The notes under the pieces were generated by a model. That model was not told the DNA's origin. It was given only the letters and a program-made list of their open reading frames with translations, and searched no databases. A DNA stretch of 64,000 nt from Paraliobacillus sp044383835 (GTDB lineage Bacteria; Bacillota; Bacilli; Bacillales; Amphibacillaceae). Below are positions 18,810 to 26,871 of the stretch, piece after piece (the first letter of the stretch is position 1; every line of letters begins with the position of its first letter). The stretch spans positions 6,085 through 70,084 of the forward strand of contig NZ_JBISEP010000013.1 of NCBI RefSeq assembly GCF_044383835.1. Reading direction: 5' to 3'. The position numbers and the translations under genes were made by a program.

Positions 18810-19618
18810 AACCATTTCACCATTTCATCTTCTGTCATATAACTTTGTGGAACATTACTCCCGTTCTCACCTAATTTGCGTCGCAATTGTTCAGCGAAGG
18901 GGGAAGACAACTGTTCATTGTTCATAAATACATGCTCCGGTGTACTATCTTGAATAATAGCACCTTGATCCATCACTACTATTCGGTCTGCACATGCCGC
19001 CTCATTCATATCATGTGTAACCGTAATAATAGTTATATTATTTTCTTCCCTAAGTTTCTTTAACGTTGATAATAATTGCTTTCTGCTTTTAGGATCAAGC
19101 ATAACAAATGCCTCATCTAGAATAATGACATGGGGTTTAAACGCAAGGATACCCGCTATAGCAACACGTTGCTTTTGACCACCTGATAAACGAGAGGGGT
19201 CTTGATCCCAATATTTATCCATATCAACAAAACGTAATGCTTCATCAACTCTTTGTTTCATTTCTTCATATCCAACATTGTTATTCTCCAATCCAAAAGC
19301 AACATCATCTTGTACAGTCGTACCAATAAACTGATTTTCTGGATTTTGAAAAACTAGCCCTATTTTTTTTCGAATCTCCCACTTAGTTTCTTCATTCAAC
19401 CTTACCCCATCTATAGTAATCGTTCCAAGTTCTGCTTCTAGTAATCCGACAAGCAATCGGACTAAGGTTGATTTTCCTGAACCATTTCCTCCAACAATAG
19501 CTACCCATTCCCCTTGCTTGATTGAAAAGGAGATAGCTGACAATGTATGTTCCACCTTACGTAAATCATAACGAAACGTAAGATTATCTACTTCTATGAT
19601 TGTCTCTTCAGCTACCAA
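18800..19618 (-). CDS. ecfA1: energy-coupling factor transporter ATPase EcfA1
   Basis: 272 residues. Walker A GGNGSGKST, signature RLSGGQKQRVAIAG, Walker B VIILDEAFVMLDP (Ala-Phe in place of Pro-Thr, as is usual for EcfA1) and VTHDMNEA. No ATG fits the N-terminus; a TTG at 19618 follows AAGGAG by 11 bases. First gene of ecfA1-ecfA2-ecfT. In Bacillus this operon follows rplQ; here it follows the prenyltransferase gene by 44 bases, suggesting one transcript with the EET genes. Confidence 0.95.
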   Translation of the reverse strand: MVAEETIIEVDNLTFRYDLRKVEHTLSAISFSIKQGEWVAIVGGNGSGKSTLVRLLVGLLEAELGTITIDGVRLNEETKWEIRKKIGLVFQNPENQFIGTTVQDDVAFGLENNNVGYEEMKQRVDEALRFVDMDKYWDQDPSRLSGGQKQRVAIAGILAFKPHVIILDEAFVMLDPKSRKQLLSTLKKLREENNITIITVTHDMNEAACADRIVVMDQGAIIQDSTPEHVFMNNEQLSSPFAEQLRRKLGENGSNVPQSYMTEDEMVKWLCK

Positions 19619-19662
19619 TAGCTATCCATCTCCTTTATATAAAAAATTCATTTATTATCATT

Positions 19663-20604
19663 TTAATAAAATAATACAGTTACAGCCAGCAATATAACAA
19701 CAGAGCCATTAACTAGAACTAAATTCTTTACTGCAACACTAAATGTTTCGGACTTTACTTGTTTTATATTAAATTGACGAACAAGCTGATATACTGGATA
19801 ACTAACTAGTAATACGATCAATATTAAAGGAGGCAATATTCCTAGAATTACTGCTACGACAATAGCAGTAAAAGACAATATATACAACCCATTAAATAAC
19901 CATATCGCGTATTTTTTTCCTATATAATATGGTAAGGTGAAACGTTGGTTATAAATATCTTCTTCTAGATCGCAAATATTATTAGCAAGCATTAAATTAG
20001 CAATGGTAAATACACAAGGAATACTAATTAAGATAATTTCTAAAACTAACAATATATCGGCTTCCACACGAATCATTCTACCTTGCCATACTAATTGAAC
20101 AATGCCTTGATCATATGCACTTACATAAATAGCTAAAAACAAAATGCCAAATCCCATGGTTACCCCAGAGAAAATTTCACCTAACGGCATTCTTGAAAAT
20201 GGTATTGGTCCGAAGGTATAAAATATCCCTATACCAAAGCATACCATGCCAACCAATAATACAAACAAATCCGTACGAAAAACCAGCCAGATCCCTAACG
20301 ATGTAGCAAGAGTTAATAAACATAGTATTGTAATAATGACCGTTGATTCAGAGATGTTTTTTTGACCAATAATATTATGTTCCAATCTGTATGCTTCAGA
20401 TGATGCCTTTCGATAATCCATATAATTATTAATTGCCGTTGTTGTTAAATCAAAAGTTAACATCGATAGAAAGAAAATCATTGTATTTAGTGGCTGAAAC
20501 GAATCATATCTGTAATAAACAAACAGACATCCAATCAAAAATGGAAACACACTTGCAATTTTCGTTTGAATTTCAACCAGTTTTAAAAATGTAGAAATAG
20601 ACAC
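19663..20604 (-). CDS. menA: 1,4-dihydroxy-2-naphthoate polyprenyltransferase, MenA/DmkA type
   Basis: UbiA-superfamily membrane enzyme that attaches a polyprenyl tail to DHNA to make demethylmenaquinone. Both prenyl-diphosphate/Mg sites are visible: NNYMDYRKASSE near residue 60 and NNICDLEEDIYN near 205. Eight or nine hydrophobic helices, 313 residues. The start is GTG 20604 with GGAG eight bases before. Position between apbE and the ECF genes, opposite ndh2, matches DmkA of the Listeria EET locus; a second housekeeping menA is likely elsewhere but cannot be seen. Confidence 0.88.
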   Translation of the reverse strand: MSISTFLKLVEIQTKIASVFPFLIGCLFVYYRYDSFQPLNTMIFFLSMLTFDLTTTAINNYMDYRKASSEAYRLEHNIIGQKNISESTVIITILCLLTLATSLGIWLVFRTDLFVLLVGMVCFGIGIFYTFGPIPFSRMPLGEIFSGVTMGFGILFLAIYVSAYDQGIVQLVWQGRMIRVEADILLVLEIILISIPCVFTIANLMLANNICDLEEDIYNQRFTLPYYIGKKYAIWLFNGLYILSFTAIVVAVILGILPPLILIVLLVSYPVYQLVRQFNIKQVKSETFSVAVKNLVLVNGSVVILLAVTVLFY

Positions 20605-20619
20605 CTTATACTCTCCTTA

Positions 20620-21666
20620 TTAAAGTTCTTCTCTGTTTCCTAATTTAAATGCATCATTAGTCAATTCAAATGTACCTTCCAACTCTGAAGTAATAAACAC
20701 TTGTTGATCTTTATCAACAAATATTGCTTCTACTCCTTCTTGCGTTTCAATATAGGCCAAACCATCCTTTAAACCTTTTGAGAAAATTAAAGTAGATAAT
20801 GCATCACCATCCATCGATTTTTGACTAATAATCGTAACACCAGCTATATCATTTTCATACGGATAGCCATCAATTGGATTTAAAATATGGTGATACTTTT
20901 GTCCATCGACTTCTAAATATCGCTCATATATACCAGAGGTAACAATCGATTGATTATTCGCTTCTATTTTACCAACAATTTGTCCACGCTCTGTAAATGG
21001 GTCTTGTACACCTACAGTCCACTCTTTTCCTGAAGGGTTATTACCTTTTACATAGATATTTCCCCCTAAGTCAATAATTGCGGTCGTAACATCATTTTCA
21101 TCTAATAAATTCGTTACTTTATCAGCAATAAACCCTTTGGCTATTGCACCTAAATCTATCTTCATTCCTTTTTCTTCTAAATAAACTGTTTGCTCTTTTT
21201 CTTTTAGCACGACTTTTTTATAATTAATTAATGGCAATACGTCATCAATTTCTTCTTGTGTAGGCTTTTTTGCATCATCAAAACCTATATGCCATAATGA
21301 AGTTAAAGGCCCGATTGTAATATCAAAAGAACCATCCGCTTGTTCACTATAATTTTTTCCTGCTTGAATTAAAGAAAAGATCTCCTCTGAAACTTCAACA
21401 GGTGATGTACCAGCAGCTTCATTTATTTCATCAATTTGTGATTGGGATTCTTCTACCCCAATTTGTTCGGTTAGATTTTGCATTTCATTAAAAGCAAGAT
21501 CTATGACATCTTCTTTTCCTTCATCATAAATTTTTAATGTTACGACAGTACCCATCATAAATTCTGTTCTTTTGTAAGGAGAATCTAACAATTTTGACTC
21601 ATTCACATTACAACCAGTTACAATCAACATCATTACTAAGATAATCAACATATATTTCTTCTTCAA
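20620..21666 (-). CDS. apbE: FAD:protein FMN transferase, ApbE-family lipoprotein
   Basis: Moves FMN from FAD to Ser/Thr of extracytosolic target proteins. The N-terminus MKKKYMLIILVMMLIVTGC is a lipoprotein signal with lipobox ending at Cys. Family blocks: KRTEFMMGTVVTL, ADGSFDITIGPL, IDLGAIAKGFIAD, IDLGGNIYVKG, HHILNPIDGYP and MDGDALSTLIF, the last holding metal-binding residues. The frame is open to a TTG at 21675, but the TTG at 21666 gives the cleanest signal peptide. Ends 16 bases before the prenyltransferase gene, so same operon. Equivalent to FmnB in the EET locus. Its substrate is not obvious in the window. Confidence 0.92.
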   Translation of the reverse strand: MKKKYMLIILVMMLIVTGCNVNESKLLDSPYKRTEFMMGTVVTLKIYDEGKEDVIDLAFNEMQNLTEQIGVEESQSQIDEINEAAGTSPVEVSEEIFSLIQAGKNYSEQADGSFDITIGPLTSLWHIGFDDAKKPTQEEIDDVLPLINYKKVVLKEKEQTVYLEEKGMKIDLGAIAKGFIADKVTNLLDENDVTTAIIDLGGNIYVKGNNPSGKEWTVGVQDPFTERGQIVGKIEANNQSIVTSGIYERYLEVDGQKYHHILNPIDGYPYENDIAGVTIISQKSMDGDALSTLIFSKGLKDGLAYIETQEGVEAIFVDKDQQVFITSELEGTFELTNDAFKLGNREEL

Positions 21667-21726
21667 CGTTGTCAAAACCTTTCTAACATGAAATAATAAT
21701 AATAAATTTAGACATATTGGGCTTCC

Positions 21727-21746
21727 AATGTGAACTTATTCACATT
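21727..21746. promoter_or_regulatory. Rex/FNR-like palindromic operator between apbE and ndh2
   Basis: A perfect eight-base inverted repeat AATGTGAA-ctta-TTCACATT. It fits the Rex pattern TTGTGAAWWWWTTCACAA except at one outer base on each side, and equally the FNR/CRP pattern TGTGA-N6-TCACA. Further TGTGAA half-sites lie at 21858-21863 and 21903-21908, and a TTCACA...TTCACAA pair near 21992-22007. Placed about 60 bases upstream of apbE and 300 upstream of ndh2. Regulator identity is inference. Confidence 0.5.
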
Positions 21747-22048
21747 TTTTCGACATAAGTATAGCATTTACCTAATGATAGTGTCTATATAGTAAACTTT
21801 GCAATAATACTACCATAGCACGGTTAAAAGTTCGTTGCATAGCTATTTTATACAATATGTGAAAACTTATTGAACTTTATGGTTTAAAATTATTATTAAA
21901 TTTGTGAACTTTTTAGATTTAATTATATATAATCTTTAAAAACCCACTGGACACAGGCACAAACTAAAGGTACAATTGTAATCGGTTGTTCACACTTTCA
22001 CAACGATGACATGATTAATTTTTATTTTATAAGGAGTGTATAGATATT

Positions 22049-23920
22049 ATGGCAAACAAAAACATTGTCATTATCGGTGCGGGATACGCTGGTGTACATG
22101 CAGCAAAAAAGCTAGCAAAAAAGTACAAAAAAGACGACTCAGTTACAATTACGTTAATTGATCGCCATTCCTACCACACAATGATGACAGAATTACATGA
22201 AGTTGCGGCACATCGCGTAGAACCAGATGCAATTCAGTTTGACCTACGTAAATTATTTAATCGAACAAAAGTAAATCTAGTAACAGACAACGTGACACAT
22301 GTTGATCACGACAAGAAAAAAGTTACAACAGCGCATGGTGAATACGCTTATGATTACCTTATTTTAGGTATGGGTGGAGAACCAAATGATTTTGGCACTC
22401 CAGGTGTAGGCGAGCATGCATTTACACTATGGTCTTGGGAAGATGCAGTCAGACTTCGCGAACACATTGAAAAAACAGTAGCAAAAGCAGCAACTGTGCA
22501 TGATCAAGCGACACGTCAAGCCATGCTTACCTTCACTGTATGTGGTTCTGGATTTACCGGAATCGAAATGGTTGGTGAATTAATTGAATGGAAAGAACGC
22601 TTAGCAAAAGATAACAAACTGGACACCGAAGATATTTCCCTTTACGTTGTAGAAGCGGCTCCAACGATCTTGAATATGCTAGAGCGAAAAGATGCTGACA
22701 AAGCGGAAGCATATTTAAACAAAAAAGGTGTCAAAATATTGAAAGATTCGCCGATTGTAGAAGTGAAAGCGGAAGAAATTGTTTTAAAATCTGGAGAGTC
22801 CCTTCCTACACATACATTAATTTGGACAGCTGGTGTAAAAGCAAACTCTGATACAAAAGACTACGGCATGGAAACTGCACGCGCAGGACGCTTAAAAGTA
22901 AATCAATATATGGAATCTGACCAATATGATAGTGTCTATGTTATTGGTGACTTAGCTTATTATGAAGAAGAACCTGGAAAGCCAACTCCACAAATTGTGG
23001 AAGCAGCTGAACAAACAGGTACGACTGCTGCTAAAAACATTATTTCCGAAATTAGTGGTGGTGAAAAAACAGCTTACGAAGGCAAATATCATGGGACAAT
23101 GGTATCTATTGGCGCTAGATACGGTGTAGCAAACTTAATGGGCATTTCCCTAAGTGGTTGGTTTGCTAATTTTATGAAACACATGGTCAACCTTTACTAT
23201 TTTATGGGCATTGCAAGTGGCTATTATATGGTTCAATATATTCGTCATGAATTTTTTGGAACAAAAGACAAACGTAACATTTTCCGTGATTTCTTAACAC
23301 GTTATGGTAATGTATTATGGAGCTTACCATTACGAATTTTTGTAGCTGGATTCTGGTTAGTTGAAGCCGGTACTAAGATTTGGGGGAAAGAAACATTTGA
23401 AAATGCTATCTCAAGCTGGTCTACTGTCCCTGATTTATTTAAAGGTTTAGGAGAAGGATCTTGGTTAGTTGGAGATACTGTACGTTTACCATTTGAGTGG
23501 TTACAGACAACAACTAGCGGAGCAAGTGAAGCAGCTTCAGCTACTGAGTGGGCAACACCAATTTTAAGTAAAATGCCTGGTATCTTTGAATGGTTTATGA
23601 AAATTGCCCTTCCAACTCCTGAAATGGCAATTTTCATGCAGAAATTTATGGTGTTCATTGAATTAGCAATTGGGCTAGCTATTTTAGGTGGCTTATTCAC
23701 TTGGTTAGCAAACGCAGCAAGCGCTGGATTCCTTGTTATGTTTACTTTATCTGCTATGCTCGGATGGGATAAAGTATGGGCGTTACCAGCATCTATTGCA
23801 TTGATGAACGGATCTGGACGTACATTCGGCCTTGATTACTGGGTTATTCCATTCCTACAACAAAAGCTTGGTCATTGGTGGTATGGAAAAGAGCGAGCAA
23901 TTTATCAAGATAAAAAATAA
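22049..23920 (+). CDS. ndh2: type II NADH dehydrogenase Ndh2 with C-terminal DoxX-like membrane domain
   Basis: Residues 1-400 are a standard NDH-2: FAD-binding GAGYAGVHAAKKL at the N-terminus, NAD-binding CGSGFTGIEMVGEL near residue 167, TLIWTAGVKAN near 260 and VIGDLAY near 295, then an amphipathic membrane helix near 375. Unlike ordinary 400-residue NDH-2 there are about 220 more residues with four hydrophobic segments (near 420, 530, 560 and 585) resembling DoxX. This length and layout match Ndh2 of the Listeria EET locus, which passes NADH electrons to demethylmenaquinone. The predicted outer loop carries an SGAS tetrad at 490-493. A hairpin follows the stop. Confidence 0.92.
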   Translation: MANKNIVIIGAGYAGVHAAKKLAKKYKKDDSVTITLIDRHSYHTMMTELHEVAAHRVEPDAIQFDLRKLFNRTKVNLVTDNVTHVDHDKKKVTTAHGEYAYDYLILGMGGEPNDFGTPGVGEHAFTLWSWEDAVRLREHIEKTVAKAATVHDQATRQAMLTFTVCGSGFTGIEMVGELIEWKERLAKDNKLDTEDISLYVVEAAPTILNMLERKDADKAEAYLNKKGVKILKDSPIVEVKAEEIVLKSGESLPTHTLIWTAGVKANSDTKDYGMETARAGRLKVNQYMESDQYDSVYVIGDLAYYEEEPGKPTPQIVEAAEQTGTTAAKNIISEISGGEKTAYEGKYHGTMVSIGARYGVANLMGISLSGWFANFMKHMVNLYYFMGIASGYYMVQYIRHEFFGTKDKRNIFRDFLTRYGNVLWSLPLRIFVAGFWLVEAGTKIWGKETFENAISSWSTVPDLFKGLGEGSWLVGDTVRLPFEWLQTTTSGASEAASATEWATPILSKMPGIFEWFMKIALPTPEMAIFMQKFMVFIELAIGLAILGGLFTWLANAASAGFLVMFTLSAMLGWDKVWALPASIALMNGSGRTFGLDYWVIPFLQQKLGHWWYGKERAIYQDKK

Positions 23921-23930
23921 TTAGATGTAA

Positions 23931-23978
23931 AGAAGGCGATTGGCTCATATTTACTTGAGCCATTCGCTTATCTTCTTT
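23931..23978 (+). terminator. hairpin after ndh2
   Basis: A stem pairing GCGATTGGCTCA (23936-23947) with TGAGCCATTCGC (23956-23967) with one mismatch, extended by AAGA/TCTT flanks. The T-run is poor, so it may act as a partial terminator or processing site lowering eetB-dmkB expression. Confidence 0.5.
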
Positions 23979-24095
23979 ATGATGTGTATTTAATAAGACA
24001 CTAAAGGGGAGTAAGAATAGTAACAGTACTGTGATACGTTCTTTTTGCCCTTTACTGTTTTCTTAAAAACAAGATAATTTAGGATGATTTTAGCT

Positions 24096-24641
24096 ATGAC
24101 AAAAAATCAACGACTCGTTTATATTGCCTTGTTAGCAGCACAAGCCGTCATCATCAGCTTATTAGAGCGTGCCATTCCTTTTCCTTTTGCTGTTGCTCCT
24201 GGTGCGAAACTCGGCTTAGCAAATATGATTACTTTATTAGCCTTATACACACTACCAGTAAAAGATGCCTTTAAAGTAGTTAGTATTCGATTAGTGTTAG
24301 CCACATTATTAGGCGGAACAATATCCACGTTCATGTATAGTGCTGCTGGCGCATTACTCAGTTTTTTTGGTATGCTTTTTGTCAAAAACTTAGGAAGAAA
24401 GCATGTTAGTCTTATAGGCGTCAGTACAACTGGTGCTGTGTTACACAACGTTGGACAACTGATGGTAGCAAGCTGGATCGCACAAACTTGGACAGTCATG
24501 CTATATTTACCCGTATTATCGTTTATTGGCATTTTATCTGGTATTGCTATTGGAATTGCTGCCAACTATTTATTAACTCATGTAGAAAAATTGCATTACT
24601 ACATGGATTTACGTGATTTAAGGCAGCATAACTACTTTTAA
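24096..24641 (+). CDS. eetB: EetB-type Gx transporter family membrane protein
   Basis: 181 residues, five or six hydrophobic segments, containing the family signature PGAKLGLANMITLLALY near residue 40. The family was long annotated 'heptaprenyl diphosphate synthase component I' because it sits next to polyprenyl synthases; in Listeria the homologue EetB is a membrane part of the EET system. ATG 24096 (AGGATGA upstream) is preferred over ATG 24084, which lacks spacing to a ribosome site. It ends 17 bases before dmkB. Its usual extracytosolic partner EetA (NusG domain II) is not beside it. Confidence 0.85.
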   Translation: MTKNQRLVYIALLAAQAVIISLLERAIPFPFAVAPGAKLGLANMITLLALYTLPVKDAFKVVSIRLVLATLLGGTISTFMYSAAGALLSFFGMLFVKNLGRKHVSLIGVSTTGAVLHNVGQLMVASWIAQTWTVMLYLPVLSFIGILSGIAIGIAANYLLTHVEKLHYYMDLRDLRQHNYF

Positions 24642-24658
24642 AGAAAGAGGTTATCATA

Positions 24659-25639
24659 ATGCGTGTACATCCGATGTGGGATCGTTACCCAGAACTTAAA
24701 GTAGATTTAGAAAGTGTATTAAACCTAATTAACAGCAATATTCGTATTCGTGATAAAAAGGTACATGCAATCATTACAGATATGATTTTTGCCGGTGGTA
24801 AACTATTACGTCCTACCTATTCTCTTTTATGCTCACATATTGGGCCGGAACAAGATAAAGAACGAGCTATTGCTGTAGCTGCCGCATTAGAGACTTTGCA
24901 TATGGCAACACTTGTGCATGATGATGTAATTGATGAATCATCAACTAGACACGGGCGACAAACACTCCAAACAACACATGGCAATCAGTTTGCTATATAT
25001 GCTGGTGACTATTTGTTTTCTGTATGCTTCACTATTTTATCTCGTCATGCAACTTCACTAGCTCATTTAGAATTTAATTCACGAAGCATGGAGAAAGTAT
25101 TAAGCGGTGAGTTAGACCAGTTAAATGCCCGATTTCTACCACCTAACAGTGTGAAGAGCTATTTATCACGAATTTCTGGAAAAACCGCTCAATTATTTGC
25201 GGTTAGTTGCTACTCTGGTGCCGTGGAAAGCAAAGCAACGAGAAGACAAGCACTAACTGCTTGGAATATGGGACATTATATTGGGATGGCATTTCAGATC
25301 ATGGATGATATTCTGGATTATCAAGGTAAAGCTCACGAAGTCGGTAAACCTATCATGTCTGATGTGCAACAGGGGATTTATACATTACCATTGATTTATG
25401 CTATGCAAAAAAAAGCAGATGAATTAAAACCTATTCTAACAAAAAAAGAGGCAATGAAAGATACAGATATACAACGTATTGCAGCAATCATTGAGCAAGA
25501 AAAAGGTATAGAAAAAGCAAAAATTTTAGCTGAACGTTATACCAACAAGGCACTAAAAGAGTTAAAAAAATTACCCAATGGCAATTATAAAAATCATTTA
25601 TACACAATAACGCTAGACTTACTAAATAGAAACAAGTAA
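24659..25639 (+). CDS. dmkB: polyprenyl diphosphate synthase (DmkB/HepT type)
   Basis: Elongates farnesyl or geranyl diphosphate with IPP to the menaquinone side-chain precursor. 326 residues with the first aspartate-rich motif LVHDDVIDESSTRHG near residue 82 and the second QIMDDILDYQG near 215, plus GGKLLRP near 40. The symbol follows its place after ndh2 and eetB as in the Listeria EET locus; by sequence alone it could be a housekeeping heptaprenyl synthase large subunit, but no small subunit or menH is adjacent. Confidence 0.88.
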   Translation: MRVHPMWDRYPELKVDLESVLNLINSNIRIRDKKVHAIITDMIFAGGKLLRPTYSLLCSHIGPEQDKERAIAVAAALETLHMATLVHDDVIDESSTRHGRQTLQTTHGNQFAIYAGDYLFSVCFTILSRHATSLAHLEFNSRSMEKVLSGELDQLNARFLPPNSVKSYLSRISGKTAQLFAVSCYSGAVESKATRRQALTAWNMGHYIGMAFQIMDDILDYQGKAHEVGKPIMSDVQQGIYTLPLIYAMQKKADELKPILTKKEAMKDTDIQRIAAIIEQEKGIEKAKILAERYTNKALKELKKLPNGNYKNHLYTITLDLLNRNK

Positions 25640-25669
25640 AAAAAATCGGACATCATCCCGATTTTTTTT
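25638..25669. terminator. bidirectional terminator between dmkB and the HesB-like gene
   Basis: AAAAAAAATCGG (25638-25649) pairs with CCGATTTTTTTT (25658-25669). It begins at the dmkB stop and serves both convergent genes. Confidence 0.85.
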
Positions 25670-25683
25670 ACTTCATCTTTTTG

Positions 25684-25977
25684 TTATTCTATTGGGGTAA
25701 AATCAAATATTGCTTCTTCTTCCCCCATATCTACTTTTAAATCAAAGTCTTCAAGAAACCACTTATCTTGTTGGGTAAAATAAAATGTAATACCTTTGAC
25801 TATATCAGATGTACCAATCTCTCCATCTTTCCCAACAGATACACCTAAAAAATAATTAGGATGTGCAGTGGGGATACCGCCATATAATTTAACAAAAAAG
25901 TGGACATAATCTCCCGAATCTAAGCTCATTTCATTTATATACCATGCTGCCGCTTCTTCTGTAACCGTAAATGCCAT
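25684..25977 (-). CDS. HesB/YneR family protein without cysteines
   Basis: 97 residues, GGAGGTGA before ATG 25977. The fold pattern (MAFTVTEEAAAWYINEMSL, YVHFFVKLYGG, then FTQQDKWFLEDFDLKVDM) is that of HesB/IscA-like proteins of the YneR subgroup. True A-type iron-sulfur carriers have three conserved cysteines; this one has none, so cluster binding of that kind is excluded. Function unknown. It converges on dmkB and sits in the accessory block. Confidence 0.75.
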   Translation of the reverse strand: MAFTVTEEAAAWYINEMSLDSGDYVHFFVKLYGGIPTAHPNYFLGVSVGKDGEIGTSDIVKGITFYFTQQDKWFLEDFDLKVDMGEEEAIFDFTPIE

Positions 25978-26066
25978 CTTATTAAACTCACCTCCAAATC
26001 GTTCTCTAAAGATACTATCTTCATTTTCTACTTTCTAAACGTCCATTGCAACAAATAGGATTCAAA

Positions 26067-26097
26067 AAATGAGCTATCTGTATAAGATAGCTCATTT
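26067..26097 (-). terminator. terminator of the 26105-26671 lipoprotein gene
   Basis: AAATGAGCTATC (26067-26078) pairs perfectly with GATAGCTCATTT (26086-26097), followed on the minus strand by further T residues. It starts eight bases after the stop. Confidence 0.85.
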
Positions 26098-26104
26098 ACT
26101 CTAT

Positions 26105-26671
26105 TTATTCTGCTACAGTAGTATCGCCAGTAATTTCACCAGAAATATCAGCTGAATCTTGATGTTCTTGACTTGCAAAAGTAAGGTTTCCATCAATTTT
26201 TGCATCTTCTCCAAGTTGGAAACCATTTGCCTCTACATGTACATCACCAGCTAATGTACCAGCATAGAAGTTTAAGTTTTCACTTTGAATCGTCATTTTT
26301 GGTGTTGTAATTGTATACGTTTCTGTTATATTTCGATCTTCATCTTGTGTATAAGGTGCTATTTTACGATAAACATCATTCGCTTCGTCGCCCTTATCAT
26401 GAAACTTACCAGTTACAACAACTTCTTCTTCAAGCGTAATATCATTAAGTGTAGCGATAATCCAAGTACCATTTTCTGATACTGCATCAACAAATGCGTC
26501 AGCTTCACTAACAATCGATGCTGTTGTTACTGCATCAGTCTCTTCTTCCTCTGTACCCTCTGTTTCTTCTGTCGTTTCCTCTTTTGTTGTATCCTCTGCA
26601 TTATCACCTGTTCCACATGCCGCAAGTAATGATACCGAAAGGATTAGTGTTAAAAATAATTTGAATTTCAT
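26105..26671 (-). CDS. predicted lipoprotein with acidic linker and bactofilin-like repeats
   Basis: 188 residues. Signal peptide with lipobox SLLAACG (Cys near 19), then about 30 residues rich in Glu and Thr as a flexible linker, then a domain whose alternating hydrophobic pattern (VVVTGKF, MTIQSENLNFYAGTLAGDVHVEA, cut as two parts, and AKIDGNLTF) suggests a right-handed beta-helix like polymer-forming bactofilins. I do not recognise a named family. It has no FMN_bind domain and no SGA(S/T) flavinylation motif, so it is not PplA, although it stands where an EET lipoprotein might be expected. Confidence 0.7.
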   Translation of the reverse strand: MKFKLFLTLILSVSLLAACGTGDNAEDTTKEETTEETEGTEEEETDAVTTASIVSEADAFVDAVSENGTWIIATLNDITLEEEVVVTGKFHDKGDEANDVYRKIAPYTQDEDRNITETYTITTPKMTIQSENLNFYAGTLAGDVHVEANGFQLGEDAKIDGNLTFASQEHQDSADISGEITGDTTVAE

Positions 26672-26851
26672 ATTTGTTGCCCCCTAAAAATTGATTACTT
26701 GTATTTTACATATTTATTTTAACACACTTAATAAACTTTTATAATATAAATGTGTGGATATTTTATGAAAATATAAAACAAACATGTCAGCTTTCTTTTT
26801 TTTAAAATTCCCTAACCAACATATATTATTCAATTACTTTATAAAAAAAAA

Positions 26852-26871
26852 GCCACTATCCTAATAGCGGC
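26852..26871 (-). terminator. terminator downstream of yabR
   Basis: On the minus strand GCCGCTAT pairs with ATAGTGGC (one G-U) and is followed by nine T. The rest of the 26672-26986 gap is A+T-rich with no gene seen; it marks the right edge of the accessory block. Confidence 0.75.

Noticed and set aside
23302..24565. Minus-strand frames of 132 and 148 codons opposite ndh2 and eetB
   Set aside because: Mirror frames of conserved membrane proteins; composition and lack of ribosome sites argue against coding.
26105..26671. Lipoprotein as PplA of the EET system
   Set aside because: No FMN_bind domain and no SGA(S/T) motif; only the lipoprotein signal and location agree.
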